NCBI RefSeq assembly: GCF_029360645.1
Contig: NZ_JARDUA010000002.1
Span: 372,001 to 436,000 of the forward strand
Reading direction: 5' to 3'
Length of the DNA stretch: 64,000 bases
Source: Pontibacter litorisediminis
GTDB taxonomy: Bacteria; Bacteroidota; Bacteroidia; Cytophagales; Hymenobacteraceae
Numbering within the stretch: position 1 is the first letter of the stretch; every line of letters starts with the position of its first letter. This document shows, piece after piece, positions 53,127 through 60,819 of the stretch. The notes under the pieces were generated by a model. The model saw nothing but the letters and a program-made list of their open reading frames with translations. It made no database searches and was not told where the DNA came from. The translations under genes and the position numbers were made by a program.

Positions 53127-54368
53127 ATGCTTAGGAACTATCTCAAAATCGCCTGGAAGGTGCTCTTGCGGCGCAAGTTCTTCACCTTCATCAGCCTCTT
53201 TGGCATCTCCTTCACGTTAATGGTGCTTATGGTGGCCACCTCTATCTTCGACCATACCTTTGGTCCGCAGATGCCGGAGCGGGACACTGACCGCCTGCTG
53301 TTTGTGAATATTCTGCGGGAGCAGGTGGAAGGCGGCCACACCAGGAGCGGCCCCGCCAGCTATCACTTCCTGAGCCGCAACGTGCGCCCCCTGCACACGC
53401 CAGAGAAGGTGTCTATCAACTCGATGTTCACCCAGGTCAACAGCTACGTTGATAACCGTAAGTTGGCCCTCGACATCAAGTACACCGATAGAGAGTTTTG
53501 GGATATTCTTGATTTTAACTTTCTGGAGGGGCATGCCTTCAGCCAGCAGGAGGTGCAAAGCGCCAGCCGCGTTGCCGTCATCAACGAGCATACCCGCAAG
53601 CAGTACTTCGGCACGGAGGAGGCCTTGGGAAAAACCATTGAAGTGGACCAGGTAAAATATAAAGTGGTAGGTGTGGTAGAGGATGTACCGGTACTCAGGG
53701 TACAGTCTTACGCCGATGTGTGGGTGCCGATCACACTCAAGAGCCAGGACTTCAACAAGCCTCAGCTGCATGGCACCTACTTTGCCACCATCAAGGCCAG
53801 ATCTTCTGATGACGTCCCTAAAATAAAGGAAGAGTATGCCACTATGATGCAGGCGGTGGAGCGGCAGCAACCAGTAAAAGGTACTAAGTTGCACTCCTAC
53901 CCGGATACTTTTTTGGAGAGTATAGCCCGCACCTTGTTGGGCAACGGCCAGGATGCTGGCTTGGGTAAACTCTACGCTATCCTGACAGTTCTGGCACTCC
54001 TGTTCATGCTGCTGCCTACCATCAACCTGGTGAACATTAATGTTAGCCGCATTATGGAGCGCTCCTCAGAGATTGGGGTGCGCAAAGCTTTCGGCGCCAC
54101 GTCCTCTGCCATCATCGGCCAGTTTATTATTGAGAACATTTTCCTGACGCTACTGGGCGGCCTGCTAGGCTTTGCCTTGTCTGCGCTTGTGCTGTGGCTT
54201 ATCAACGACAGCGGCTTGATTGTGTACGCAGACCTGGGTCTGAACCTTCGCGTGTTCTCCATCGGCCTGCTGCTTTGTTTGGTTTTTGGTTTACTTTCCG
54301 GAGTCTATCCGGCCTATAGAATGTCACGCTTACATGCCGTTGAGGCGCTGAAAGGAGGTACAAAATGA
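53127..54368 (+). CDS. FtsX/MacB-type ABC permease 1
   Basis: 413 residues: one N-terminal TM helix (FFTFISLFGISFTLMVLMVA), a large periplasmic MacB-like domain (about 50-280), then three TM helices in the FtsX domain (YAILTVLALLFMLLPTINLVNINVSRIMERSSEIGVRKAFGA...). The motif RSSEIGVRKAFGA is typical of this permease family. It overlaps the next permease gene by four bases. The pair probably forms a heterodimer. Confidence 0.9.
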   Translation: MLRNYLKIAWKVLLRRKFFTFISLFGISFTLMVLMVATSIFDHTFGPQMPERDTDRLLFVNILREQVEGGHTRSGPASYHFLSRNVRPLHTPEKVSINSMFTQVNSYVDNRKLALDIKYTDREFWDILDFNFLEGHAFSQQEVQSASRVAVINEHTRKQYFGTEEALGKTIEVDQVKYKVVGVVEDVPVLRVQSYADVWVPITLKSQDFNKPQLHGTYFATIKARSSDDVPKIKEEYATMMQAVERQQPVKGTKLHSYPDTFLESIARTLLGNGQDAGLGKLYAILTVLALLFMLLPTINLVNINVSRIMERSSEIGVRKAFGATSSAIIGQFIIENIFLTLLGGLLGFALSALVLWLINDSGLIVYADLGLNLRVFSIGLLLCLVFGLLSGVYPAYRMSRLHAVEALKGGTK

Positions 54369-55546
54369 TACGCCATCTCTTTAAACTGATCTGGAACCGG
54401 AAGAAGAGCAACTTCCTGCTGATCACCGAAATTTTCTTCTGCTTTCTGGTGCTGTTCGGGGTGCTGAGCCTGGTGGTGTACAACATACGCAATTACACCA
54501 AGCCCTTGGGCTTTGCACATGAGAACGTGTGGATGCTCACCATGCGCCCCAACAGTGACTCTACGACGCTAAACCACCAAAACCTGGTGCAGGTACTGCA
54601 GCGGGTGCGCGCATACCCGGAAGTACAGTATGCCTCCCTAGGGAATAGTAATGCCCCCTTTGCTTTTAGCCAGATGCGGGACATGCTGTCGTATGGCAAC
54701 GTGAAAGAACTTATGGCCGACTCCTACGAGGCGGAGGATGACTTAAAGGATGTTCTGCAGCTGAAAGTGAGCCAGGGCCGCTGGTTCGGCCCCGTAGACG
54801 ATGCTTCTCACCACAGGCCGATTGTCATCAACAAAGCCTTGCAGCAGCAACTGTTCGGCGAGGAGGAGCCTCTTGGCAAACTGATTCCCATAAGCGACTC
54901 CATTAACTACCAGGTGGTGGGAGTAATAGACCATTACCGCGCCTATAGTGAGTTTGCTGCGGAAGAACCGGCTTTTTTTACCCGCCTGAACCTGCAGGAG
55001 AAGAAAGACTCTTTCTGGAATGAACTGCTGATCCGGGTAAAGCCTGGCACAGGAGTCGCCTTCGAAGAGAAGATGGTGCGCGATATTTCCGGTATTGGCA
55101 AAGATTGGACACTTGAAGTATCCACGCTGGAGAAAATGCGGCAGAACAAGGCGAAGCTTACGCTGGTGCCAATGATCGCGCTGGGGCTGGTATGCGGCTT
55201 CCTGATCTTCAATGTGGCCTTGGGCCTGTTTGGGGTGCTGTGGCATAACATCAGCCGCCGCAACGGAGAGATTGGCCTGCGCAGAGCCCTGGGTGCTGCC
55301 TCCAGCCAGATTTACTGGCAGTTCATCGGCGAAGTGCTGGTGCTGGCGACATTCGGCCTGCTGCTGGGCGTTTTCTTTGCCGTACAGTTCCCGCTGCTGC
55401 AGGTGTTCCAGGTAGAGTCTGAGGTATATTTTATCGCGCTGCTGAGTGCTGTCGGCATCATCTACCTGCTTACGGCTATCTGCGCGTTTTACCCTAGCCG
55501 CCAGGCAGCAAGCATACACCCAGCCGTGGCCCTGCACGAGGAATAG
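54365..55546 (+). CDS. FtsX/MacB-type ABC permease 2
   Basis: 393 residues with the same layout as permease 1: N-terminal helix (FLLITEIFFCFLVLFGVLSLVVY), periplasmic MacB-like domain and three C-terminal TM helices. NISRRNGEIGLRRALGAA corresponds to the family motif. ATG overlaps the stop of the previous gene, a sign of translational coupling. The last gene of the transport part; repeat copy F lies behind it. Confidence 0.9.
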   Translation: MIRHLFKLIWNRKKSNFLLITEIFFCFLVLFGVLSLVVYNIRNYTKPLGFAHENVWMLTMRPNSDSTTLNHQNLVQVLQRVRAYPEVQYASLGNSNAPFAFSQMRDMLSYGNVKELMADSYEAEDDLKDVLQLKVSQGRWFGPVDDASHHRPIVINKALQQQLFGEEEPLGKLIPISDSINYQVVGVIDHYRAYSEFAAEEPAFFTRLNLQEKKDSFWNELLIRVKPGTGVAFEEKMVRDISGIGKDWTLEVSTLEKMRQNKAKLTLVPMIALGLVCGFLIFNVALGLFGVLWHNISRRNGEIGLRRALGAASSQIYWQFIGEVLVLATFGLLLGVFFAVQFPLLQVFQVESEVYFIALLSAVGIIYLLTAICAFYPSRQAASIHPAVALHEE

Positions 55547-55876
55547 GGCTTAGATACCTGAAGAACTGAACTGGGAACAACCACTGCTGCCAAAAGCCAG
55601 GAAACCTATAATTGCCTAACCCCAGCCCCTGCTAAACAGGACATAGCTGGAGTTAGCGCTTTGCACAGCCGGTTTCAACAACTCCTGGCCCTCCTGGGGG
55701 TGCAGGGGCGGATTTAAAAAGCTAAAGAGGAGAGGCCTGTCGCTGCAATTGCTGAAGTAGAAGTTTGGTAGCTGCTGCCATTGCCCGGACAGATTCAGGA
55801 TCTGTTCCTACAAAGGATGTACCCATCCCAAACGAACTGACGCACGCTAGCTTAGAACTTGCGTTTCGGCTAGTCC
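55547..55876. other. Spacer before repeat copy F
   Basis: About 330 bases behind the second permease gene. I see no gene and no clear terminator; GC-rich hairpin-prone text resembling the left modules of the repeat elements occurs at 55615-55700. Confidence 0.4.
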
Positions 55877-56320
55877 AGAGGAGGGGAATTGTTGGGAACG
55901 ATTAACCCACCCCAACCCCACGAGGAGGGGAATCTGCAGGCGATTATCCTCCCTAAGGACAATGGAGAGAGCTCTGTTCAAGCTCCGTCAGCAGCAGCTA
56001 TCGAATCTGTTCCCAGTCTTTGGGTTGAGCGCCTATGCGAGTTTTTCCGGTGCCGAGCCGGAGGCGAGGCATTGCGACGTCAGGAGCAAAGGAAAAGCTC
56101 CCAGCGCGATGCCCGAAGACGAGCCCTCTCGGGCTGGAGAGCACCACAGCCAGAGGTGAAACAATCAAGGTTGTAAGACTGGAGGATCAGCTGTAACTAG
56201 ATAGGTTAGCTTGATTCAAGCTGAAGGAAGCAGTGGCAATAGAGAAAGCACGAGCTACAAGCTCAGTTCAGGCAGCGGGAGCAGAGACTAAGCAAAGGCA
56301 CAAGCAGACGCTTGCGCCAG
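55877..56320 (+). repeat. Composite intergenic repeat element, copy F (plus strand)
   Basis: Core from 55994: CAGCTATCGAATCTG, TTCCCAGTCTTTGGGTTGAG, CGCCTATGCGAGTTTTTCC pairing with GGAAAAGCTCCCAGCGCG, inner stem TGCC...GGCA, GCGATGCCC, stem AGCCC-tctc-GGGCT, then AGCTGTAACTAGATAGGTTAGCTT (in parts) and the terminal palindrome at 56297-56320. Same core type as copy C. Open frames over it look conserved between copies only because the DNA is. The stretch 56320-56563 holds no gene; it has AGTATAGCC at 56340. Confidence 0.78.
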
Positions 56321-56563
56321 CAGGAGGCTGCGGTTAGGAAGTATAGCCAAAGTACGGCTCACGCTGATTAGGAAATCCGCAGCAGGCTTGGCTCAGGACA
56401 AAATGTCCAGAACAGCGAGAATGGCTAAGGCAGGAATACGCACCTGCGGACCATTGCGACAGAAATGAACAACAGAAAACAAAACCAGAAGAGCTTAGCA
56501 GCACAACTTCTCATTATCAATTTATACTCTAAAACCTTATCTTTATACTTCTAAATCTCCACC

Positions 56564-57943
56564 ATGATCCTGATAATCGACGATGATATGGCCGTGCGCG
56601 CCTCTTTGAGCCTGCTGCTCAAGCAAAACGGCTTTAAACCCAAGGAAGCAGCTACCCCGCAGGAGGCCCTGCAGGCGGCTGGGCAGCTTCCGTTGGAGTT
56701 GGTCATCATGGACATGAACTTCTCGATCGACACCACCGGGCATGACGGGCTGGATCTGTTGGGCAAGTTTAAAAGCCTGTACCCGAAGCTGCCGGTGATT
56801 TTGATCACGGGCTGGGGCTCCATTGGCCTGGCTGTGGAGGGCATGCGCCTGGGGGCGGCCGATTTCATCACCAAGCCCTGGAGCAACGACTACATTTTGC
56901 AGGCGGTGCGCACAGCCCTAAGCCTCTCGCAGGAGCCGCAGGAAACAGGTGGCGCCCTTACCCGCAAAAAGCTGGACCAGCAGTATGATTTCGGGAACAT
57001 CATCGGACAGGACCCGCAGCTGCTGCAGATCCTCAAGAAGATCGGCCAGATTGCCCCCACCGATGCCTCTGTGCTGATAGAGGGCGAAAGCGGCACGGGT
57101 AAAGAACTTATCGCCGAGGCCATCCACCGCAACAGCCTGCGCAAGAGCCAGCCATTTATAAAAGTGAACCTGGGCGGCATCTCCTCCACCCTCTTCGAGA
57201 GCGAGATGTTCGGCCACAAGCGCGGCGCCTTTACCGATGCCAAGGCAGACCGGGTGGGGCGTTTTGAAATGGCAAACAAAGGCACCATCTTTCTGGATGA
57301 GATCGGCGAACTGGACCTGGGCAGCCAGGTAAAGCTGCTGCGCGTGCTGCAGGACCGCACCTACGAGGTGCTGGGCGACAGCCGCTCCCGAAAGCTCGAC
57401 ATTCGCGTGGTATGCGCCACCAACAAGGACCTGGCAAAGCTGGTGGAGGAAGGCAAATTCCGGGAGGATTTATACTACAGGATCAACCTGATAAAAGTGA
57501 AGCTGCCTGCCCTGCGGGAGCGGGACGAAGATGTGCCCCTGCTGGTGCAGTACTTTGTGAACAACCTCAAGAAAACCTACAACCACCCGGAGCTGGAGGT
57601 AAGCCAGCGGGCGCTGCAGTGGCTGAAGGAGCTGCCGCTGCCCGGCAACATCCGCGAGCTGAAGAACCTGGTGGAGCGAACCGTATTGGTGGCTGAGCGG
57701 GATGTGCTGCAGGCCGAGGATTTCCAGGCGCAGGCGCAGCAAAGCCCCTCTAAGCCAGGAGACAAGGCTCTGCCTGCCGTGGGCACCATGACCTTGGAGG
57801 AAATGGAGGCCTCCATGATCCGCAAATCCATGGACTTCTATCAAAATAACATCAGCAAGGTGGCTCGCGCCCTTGGCCTGAGCCGCGCCGCGCTGTACCG
57901 CCGCCTCGACAAGTTCAACATCCCGTATGACGCTGCGGACTAA
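56564..57943 (+). CDS. NtrC-family sigma-54-dependent response regulator
   Basis: 459 residues. Receiver domain 1-120 with DDDMAVRASL, phosphoacceptor Asp in VIMDMNFSID and Lys in FITKPW. AAA+ domain 145-375 with Walker A EGESGTGKELIAEAIH and the sigma-54 loop RGAFTDAKADR, where the usual GAFTGA reads GAFTDA. Walker B follows (GTIFLDEIGELD). The C-terminus is a Fis-type HTH (ISKVARALGLSRAALYRRLDKF). The histidine kinase gene overlaps it by 17 bases, so these form a two-component pair. Likely target: the efflux operon, which has a sigma-54-like promoter. Confidence 0.93.
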   Translation: MILIIDDDMAVRASLSLLLKQNGFKPKEAATPQEALQAAGQLPLELVIMDMNFSIDTTGHDGLDLLGKFKSLYPKLPVILITGWGSIGLAVEGMRLGAADFITKPWSNDYILQAVRTALSLSQEPQETGGALTRKKLDQQYDFGNIIGQDPQLLQILKKIGQIAPTDASVLIEGESGTGKELIAEAIHRNSLRKSQPFIKVNLGGISSTLFESEMFGHKRGAFTDAKADRVGRFEMANKGTIFLDEIGELDLGSQVKLLRVLQDRTYEVLGDSRSRKLDIRVVCATNKDLAKLVEEGKFREDLYYRINLIKVKLPALRERDEDVPLLVQYFVNNLKKTYNHPELEVSQRALQWLKELPLPGNIRELKNLVERTVLVAERDVLQAEDFQAQAQQSPSKPGDKALPAVGTMTLEEMEASMIRKSMDFYQNNISKVARALGLSRAALYRRLDKFNIPYDAAD

Positions 57944-59225
57944 GTTCATACTTTTCGCCGTGTTGATACACGGCCTGTTGCTGGCGCTGGGCTGGTTCCT
58001 GCTGCAGCATAACAAGTTCCTGTTCCTGGGCATGGAGCTGCTGATCATTGTGTCGGCGTTCGTGACTTACCAGCTCTACCGCTCTTTTTTCAAGCCGCTG
58101 CAGCTTATCCGCTCCGGTATCGAATCGATCAGGGACAAGGACTTCTCCACCAAGTTTATGGCGGTGGGGCAAAAGGACCTGGACGAACTGGTGAATGTGT
58201 ACAACCGCATGATCGACCAGCTGCGGCAAGAGCGCGTGGCACAGGCCGAAAAGCACTTTCTCCTCGAAAAGCTCATCCAGGCCTCCCCTGCCGGCATCAT
58301 CTTGCTGGGGTTCGATAACCAGGTGGAGAGTATAAACCCGGCGGCCGAACGGTTTCTGGGGCAGCCAGCCGAGGCACTGCTTGGCAAGCATGTAAGCCAG
58401 TTGCCCGAGGCCTGGGCCAGGGAGCTGAAAGACCTGCCCACCGGCCAGTCTGCCACCTTCCGCATCAACGGCATCTGGACGTACCGCTGCCACCGCGCCC
58501 ATTTCCAGGACCGTGGCTTTCAGCATTATTTTATTCTTATAGAAGAGCTTACCGAGGCCATACTTCAGAACGAGCGCCAGGCTTACGAGAAAGTGATCCG
58601 GGTGATGTCGCATGAGGTGAATAACACCACCGGGGCCATTAACTCTATACTTGGCTCTTTGGGGTTCTATACTTCGCAGCTGCAGCCCGAGGACCAGGAG
58701 GACCTGACGCATGTGTTGCAGGTAGCGACGGACCGCAACACCAACCTGAGCCGCTTCATGGCTAATTTTGCCGAGGTCGTACGCCTGCCACAACCCAAAA
58801 AAGTACCAACCGATGTGCACACGCTACTGCACGACCTGCAACGCCTGCTGCAGCCGGAGCTTAAGCGCCGTAACATACGGTTGCAGTGGCAGCTAAACCC
58901 GGAGCCGCTCGTCGTTCCGCTGGATTCTCAGCAGCTGGAGCAGGTGCTGCTCAACATCTTCAAGAATGCCATGGAGGCTATTGGCACAGATGGAGAGATC
59001 CTGGTTGCCACCAGCGCAAACCCGCAGCAGCTGAGCATAACAGACTCCGGCGGGGGCATTCCGGCAGAGGTGCAGGCTAACTTGTTCACCCCTTTTTACA
59101 CGACCAAAGCCAACGGCCAGGGTATCGGCCTGACCATGGTGCGGGACATCCTCGTCAACCACGGTTTCGGCTTCTCCCTCAGTTCTGAGAACAGCCACCA
59201 CACCACCTTCCGGATCAGGTTCTAG
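57927..59225 (+). CDS. Membrane sensor histidine kinase (HAMP-PAS type)
   Basis: 432 residues. Two TM helices close together (FILFAVLIHGLLLALGWFLL and FLFLGMELLIIVSAFVTYQLY) leave almost no periplasmic loop, so the signal is probably sensed in or near the membrane. A HAMP-like linker (about 60-105) is followed by a PAS domain (ILLGFDNQVESINPAAERFLG, about 120-210), the H-box IRVMSHEVNNTTGAI and the catalytic ATPase domain (LEQVLLNIFKNAMEAIG as N-box, ITDSGGGIP and GQGIGLTMVRDIL). The layout is that of NtrY-type kinases. Partner: the regulator just upstream. Confidence 0.9.
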   Translation: MTLRTKFILFAVLIHGLLLALGWFLLQHNKFLFLGMELLIIVSAFVTYQLYRSFFKPLQLIRSGIESIRDKDFSTKFMAVGQKDLDELVNVYNRMIDQLRQERVAQAEKHFLLEKLIQASPAGIILLGFDNQVESINPAAERFLGQPAEALLGKHVSQLPEAWARELKDLPTGQSATFRINGIWTYRCHRAHFQDRGFQHYFILIEELTEAILQNERQAYEKVIRVMSHEVNNTTGAINSILGSLGFYTSQLQPEDQEDLTHVLQVATDRNTNLSRFMANFAEVVRLPQPKKVPTDVHTLLHDLQRLLQPELKRRNIRLQWQLNPEPLVVPLDSQQLEQVLLNIFKNAMEAIGTDGEILVATSANPQQLSITDSGGGIPAEVQANLFTPFYTTKANGQGIGLTMVRDILVNHGFGFSLSSENSHHTTFRIRF

Positions 59226-59497
59226 GGGCCTGCCCTCTGGCCATACTCATAGGTCAGGCAACATATGTATGGATGGCTGCTAAGGTTTGTTCAACTTCAG
59301 CAGCAGGTATTTATACTTAACAAGTAGGACTATTAGCCTAAAAACGCTCCGTTCAGCACCTTCTATTTGAATTATTTTAAGCAGCAGCTTTATTTTCAAA
59401 AGAATGTAACACTATTGCAAATATTTCCGTAGCGAGCCCGTGCATCTAATGTTAGATTTTTATACATTGTACTCCTACTTTTAGCCAAACTAAACAC

Positions 59498-59719
59498 ATG
59501 GAGTACAACATTATCATTGCGCCTGACCTGGAGGGGCTGGCAACAGAAGTGGCGGGGTTCCTGCCGCAGGGGTGGAGATTGAAGGGGGGTATCCTGGAGC
59601 ATAGCGACGGCTTTGCCCAGCAGTTGGTACGCCACACCAAAGACAAGCTTAGAGTACAGCAGCAGCAGCAACAGCACAAGCAGCCTGCCAAACAACGCCG
59701 CACCAGGTGGATTGAGTAG
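59498..59719 (+). CDS. Small DUF1737-like protein
   Basis: 73 residues. The N-terminal 45 (IIIAPDLEGLATEVAGFLPQGWRLKGGI) match the pattern of DUF1737, in which a short alpha/beta unit ends in GW-x-P/L-x-GG. The C-terminus is Gln-rich and basic (QQQQQQHKQPAKQRRTR), perhaps nucleic-acid-binding. It stands alone with a terminator behind. Family call is from memory of the motif; function unknown. Confidence 0.65.
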   Translation: MEYNIIIAPDLEGLATEVAGFLPQGWRLKGGILEHSDGFAQQLVRHTKDKLRVQQQQQQHKQPAKQRRTRWIE

Positions 59720-60049
59720 CCCACTGTAGCGCATACTGCACCCATACTTTTAAAGCCATTTCCGGGACCTGCTGCGGCAGCCCCGGAAATGGCTTTTCGT
59801 TTTTCTACCCCCGCTCTGCCTCCTGCGCCCACACTTTGCACTATGCCAACTATCACCTGCACTTAAAGCAAGCTTTCTCACAAATATCCAAAATTTTAAG
59901 GCGATTCAGTATCCTTTTATGCAAGCACCAGTATATATGGCAGAACTAAAATCCGGTTACACTGAAGCTTTTACTTTAATCACATTAAACGGAGCTTACA
60001 GGTGCACAACCAACCTGCACCGCTGAAGAATCACCCTTAACCCTTTATT
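59720..60049. other. Spacer before the polysaccharide export locus
   Basis: About 330 bases. The left half holds the terminator of the DUF1737-like gene; the right half (59880-60049) is AT-rich and must carry the promoter of the Wza-like gene, though I cannot pick out a sure -7 box. Confidence 0.5.
59752..59805 (+). terminator. Terminator of the DUF1737-like gene
   Basis: AAAGCCATTTCCGGG...CCCCGGAAATGGCTTTT, a long stem with a GC-rich loop followed by CGTTTTTC. Confidence 0.85.
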
Positions 60050-60817
60050 ATGAAAAACATAGTATACCTTCTCCTGCTTTTGCTAGGTGTCAGCTCTTGC
60101 ATGACGAAAAAAGAACTCGTATACATCCAGAATTCTAATCTTAAAGAAAACGTCCCTACTGATTTCCAGACTCGCTACGCCGCTTACCATCTGCAGTCAA
60201 ACGATGTGCTGTCTATAAAGGTGCTGAGCGTGGACCCAGACATGTCCAACCTCTTCAACATCACCAACCCTGTTAACGCCATGGGCATGTCGGAGCCAGC
60301 CAGCCTTTACCTGAGCGGCTACGCCATAGATAACGAAGGCTTTATTAACCTGCCAACTGTTGGGAAACTGAAAGTAGAGGGCCTCACCACAGGCCAGACG
60401 CAGGACCTGATCCAAAAGAACCTGGACCGCTACATTACCGACGCCACCGTGGTGGTAAAGCTCATTAGCTTTAAGGTGAGCATTTTAGGGGAGGTCCGCA
60501 ACCCCGGATACTTCTACATCTACAACGAGCGGGCAAACCTGCTGGAGGGCCTCAGCCTGGCCGGCGACCTGACCTTAGGCGCAGACCGCGACAATGTAAA
60601 ACTGGTGCGCCAGAAGAATGACGGCACATCTGAGGTAGTGCTGCTAGACCTCAAAGACCCTAATCTCGTACAATCCCACTACTATTACCTAATGCCCAAC
60701 GACGTGATTTACGTGGAGCCTCGCAAGACACAGCTGAAGCGCGACAACCTGATTGTATGGAACGCTGTGCTAGGGGTGATCTCTACAGGGGCATTACTGT
60801 ACAATTTGTTTAAATAA
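60050..60817 (+). CDS. Wza-like polysaccharide export lipoprotein
   Basis: 255 residues with lipoprotein signal MKNIVYLLLLLLGVSSC. The polysaccharide export domain covers about 45-140 (YHLQSNDVLSIKVLSVDP), followed by a SLBB domain (VSILGEVRNPGYFYIYNERANLLEGLSLAGDLT). The C-terminal hydrophobic stretch LIVWNAVLGVISTGALLYNLF may span the membrane as in Wza. First gene of the capsule/exopolysaccharide locus, 2 bp before the Wzc-like gene. Confidence 0.92.
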   Translation: MKNIVYLLLLLLGVSSCMTKKELVYIQNSNLKENVPTDFQTRYAAYHLQSNDVLSIKVLSVDPDMSNLFNITNPVNAMGMSEPASLYLSGYAIDNEGFINLPTVGKLKVEGLTTGQTQDLIQKNLDRYITDATVVVKLISFKVSILGEVRNPGYFYIYNERANLLEGLSLAGDLTLGADRDNVKLVRQKNDGTSEVVLLDLKDPNLVQSHYYYLMPNDVIYVEPRKTQLKRDNLIVWNAVLGVISTGALLYNLFK

Positions 60818-60819
60818 CG

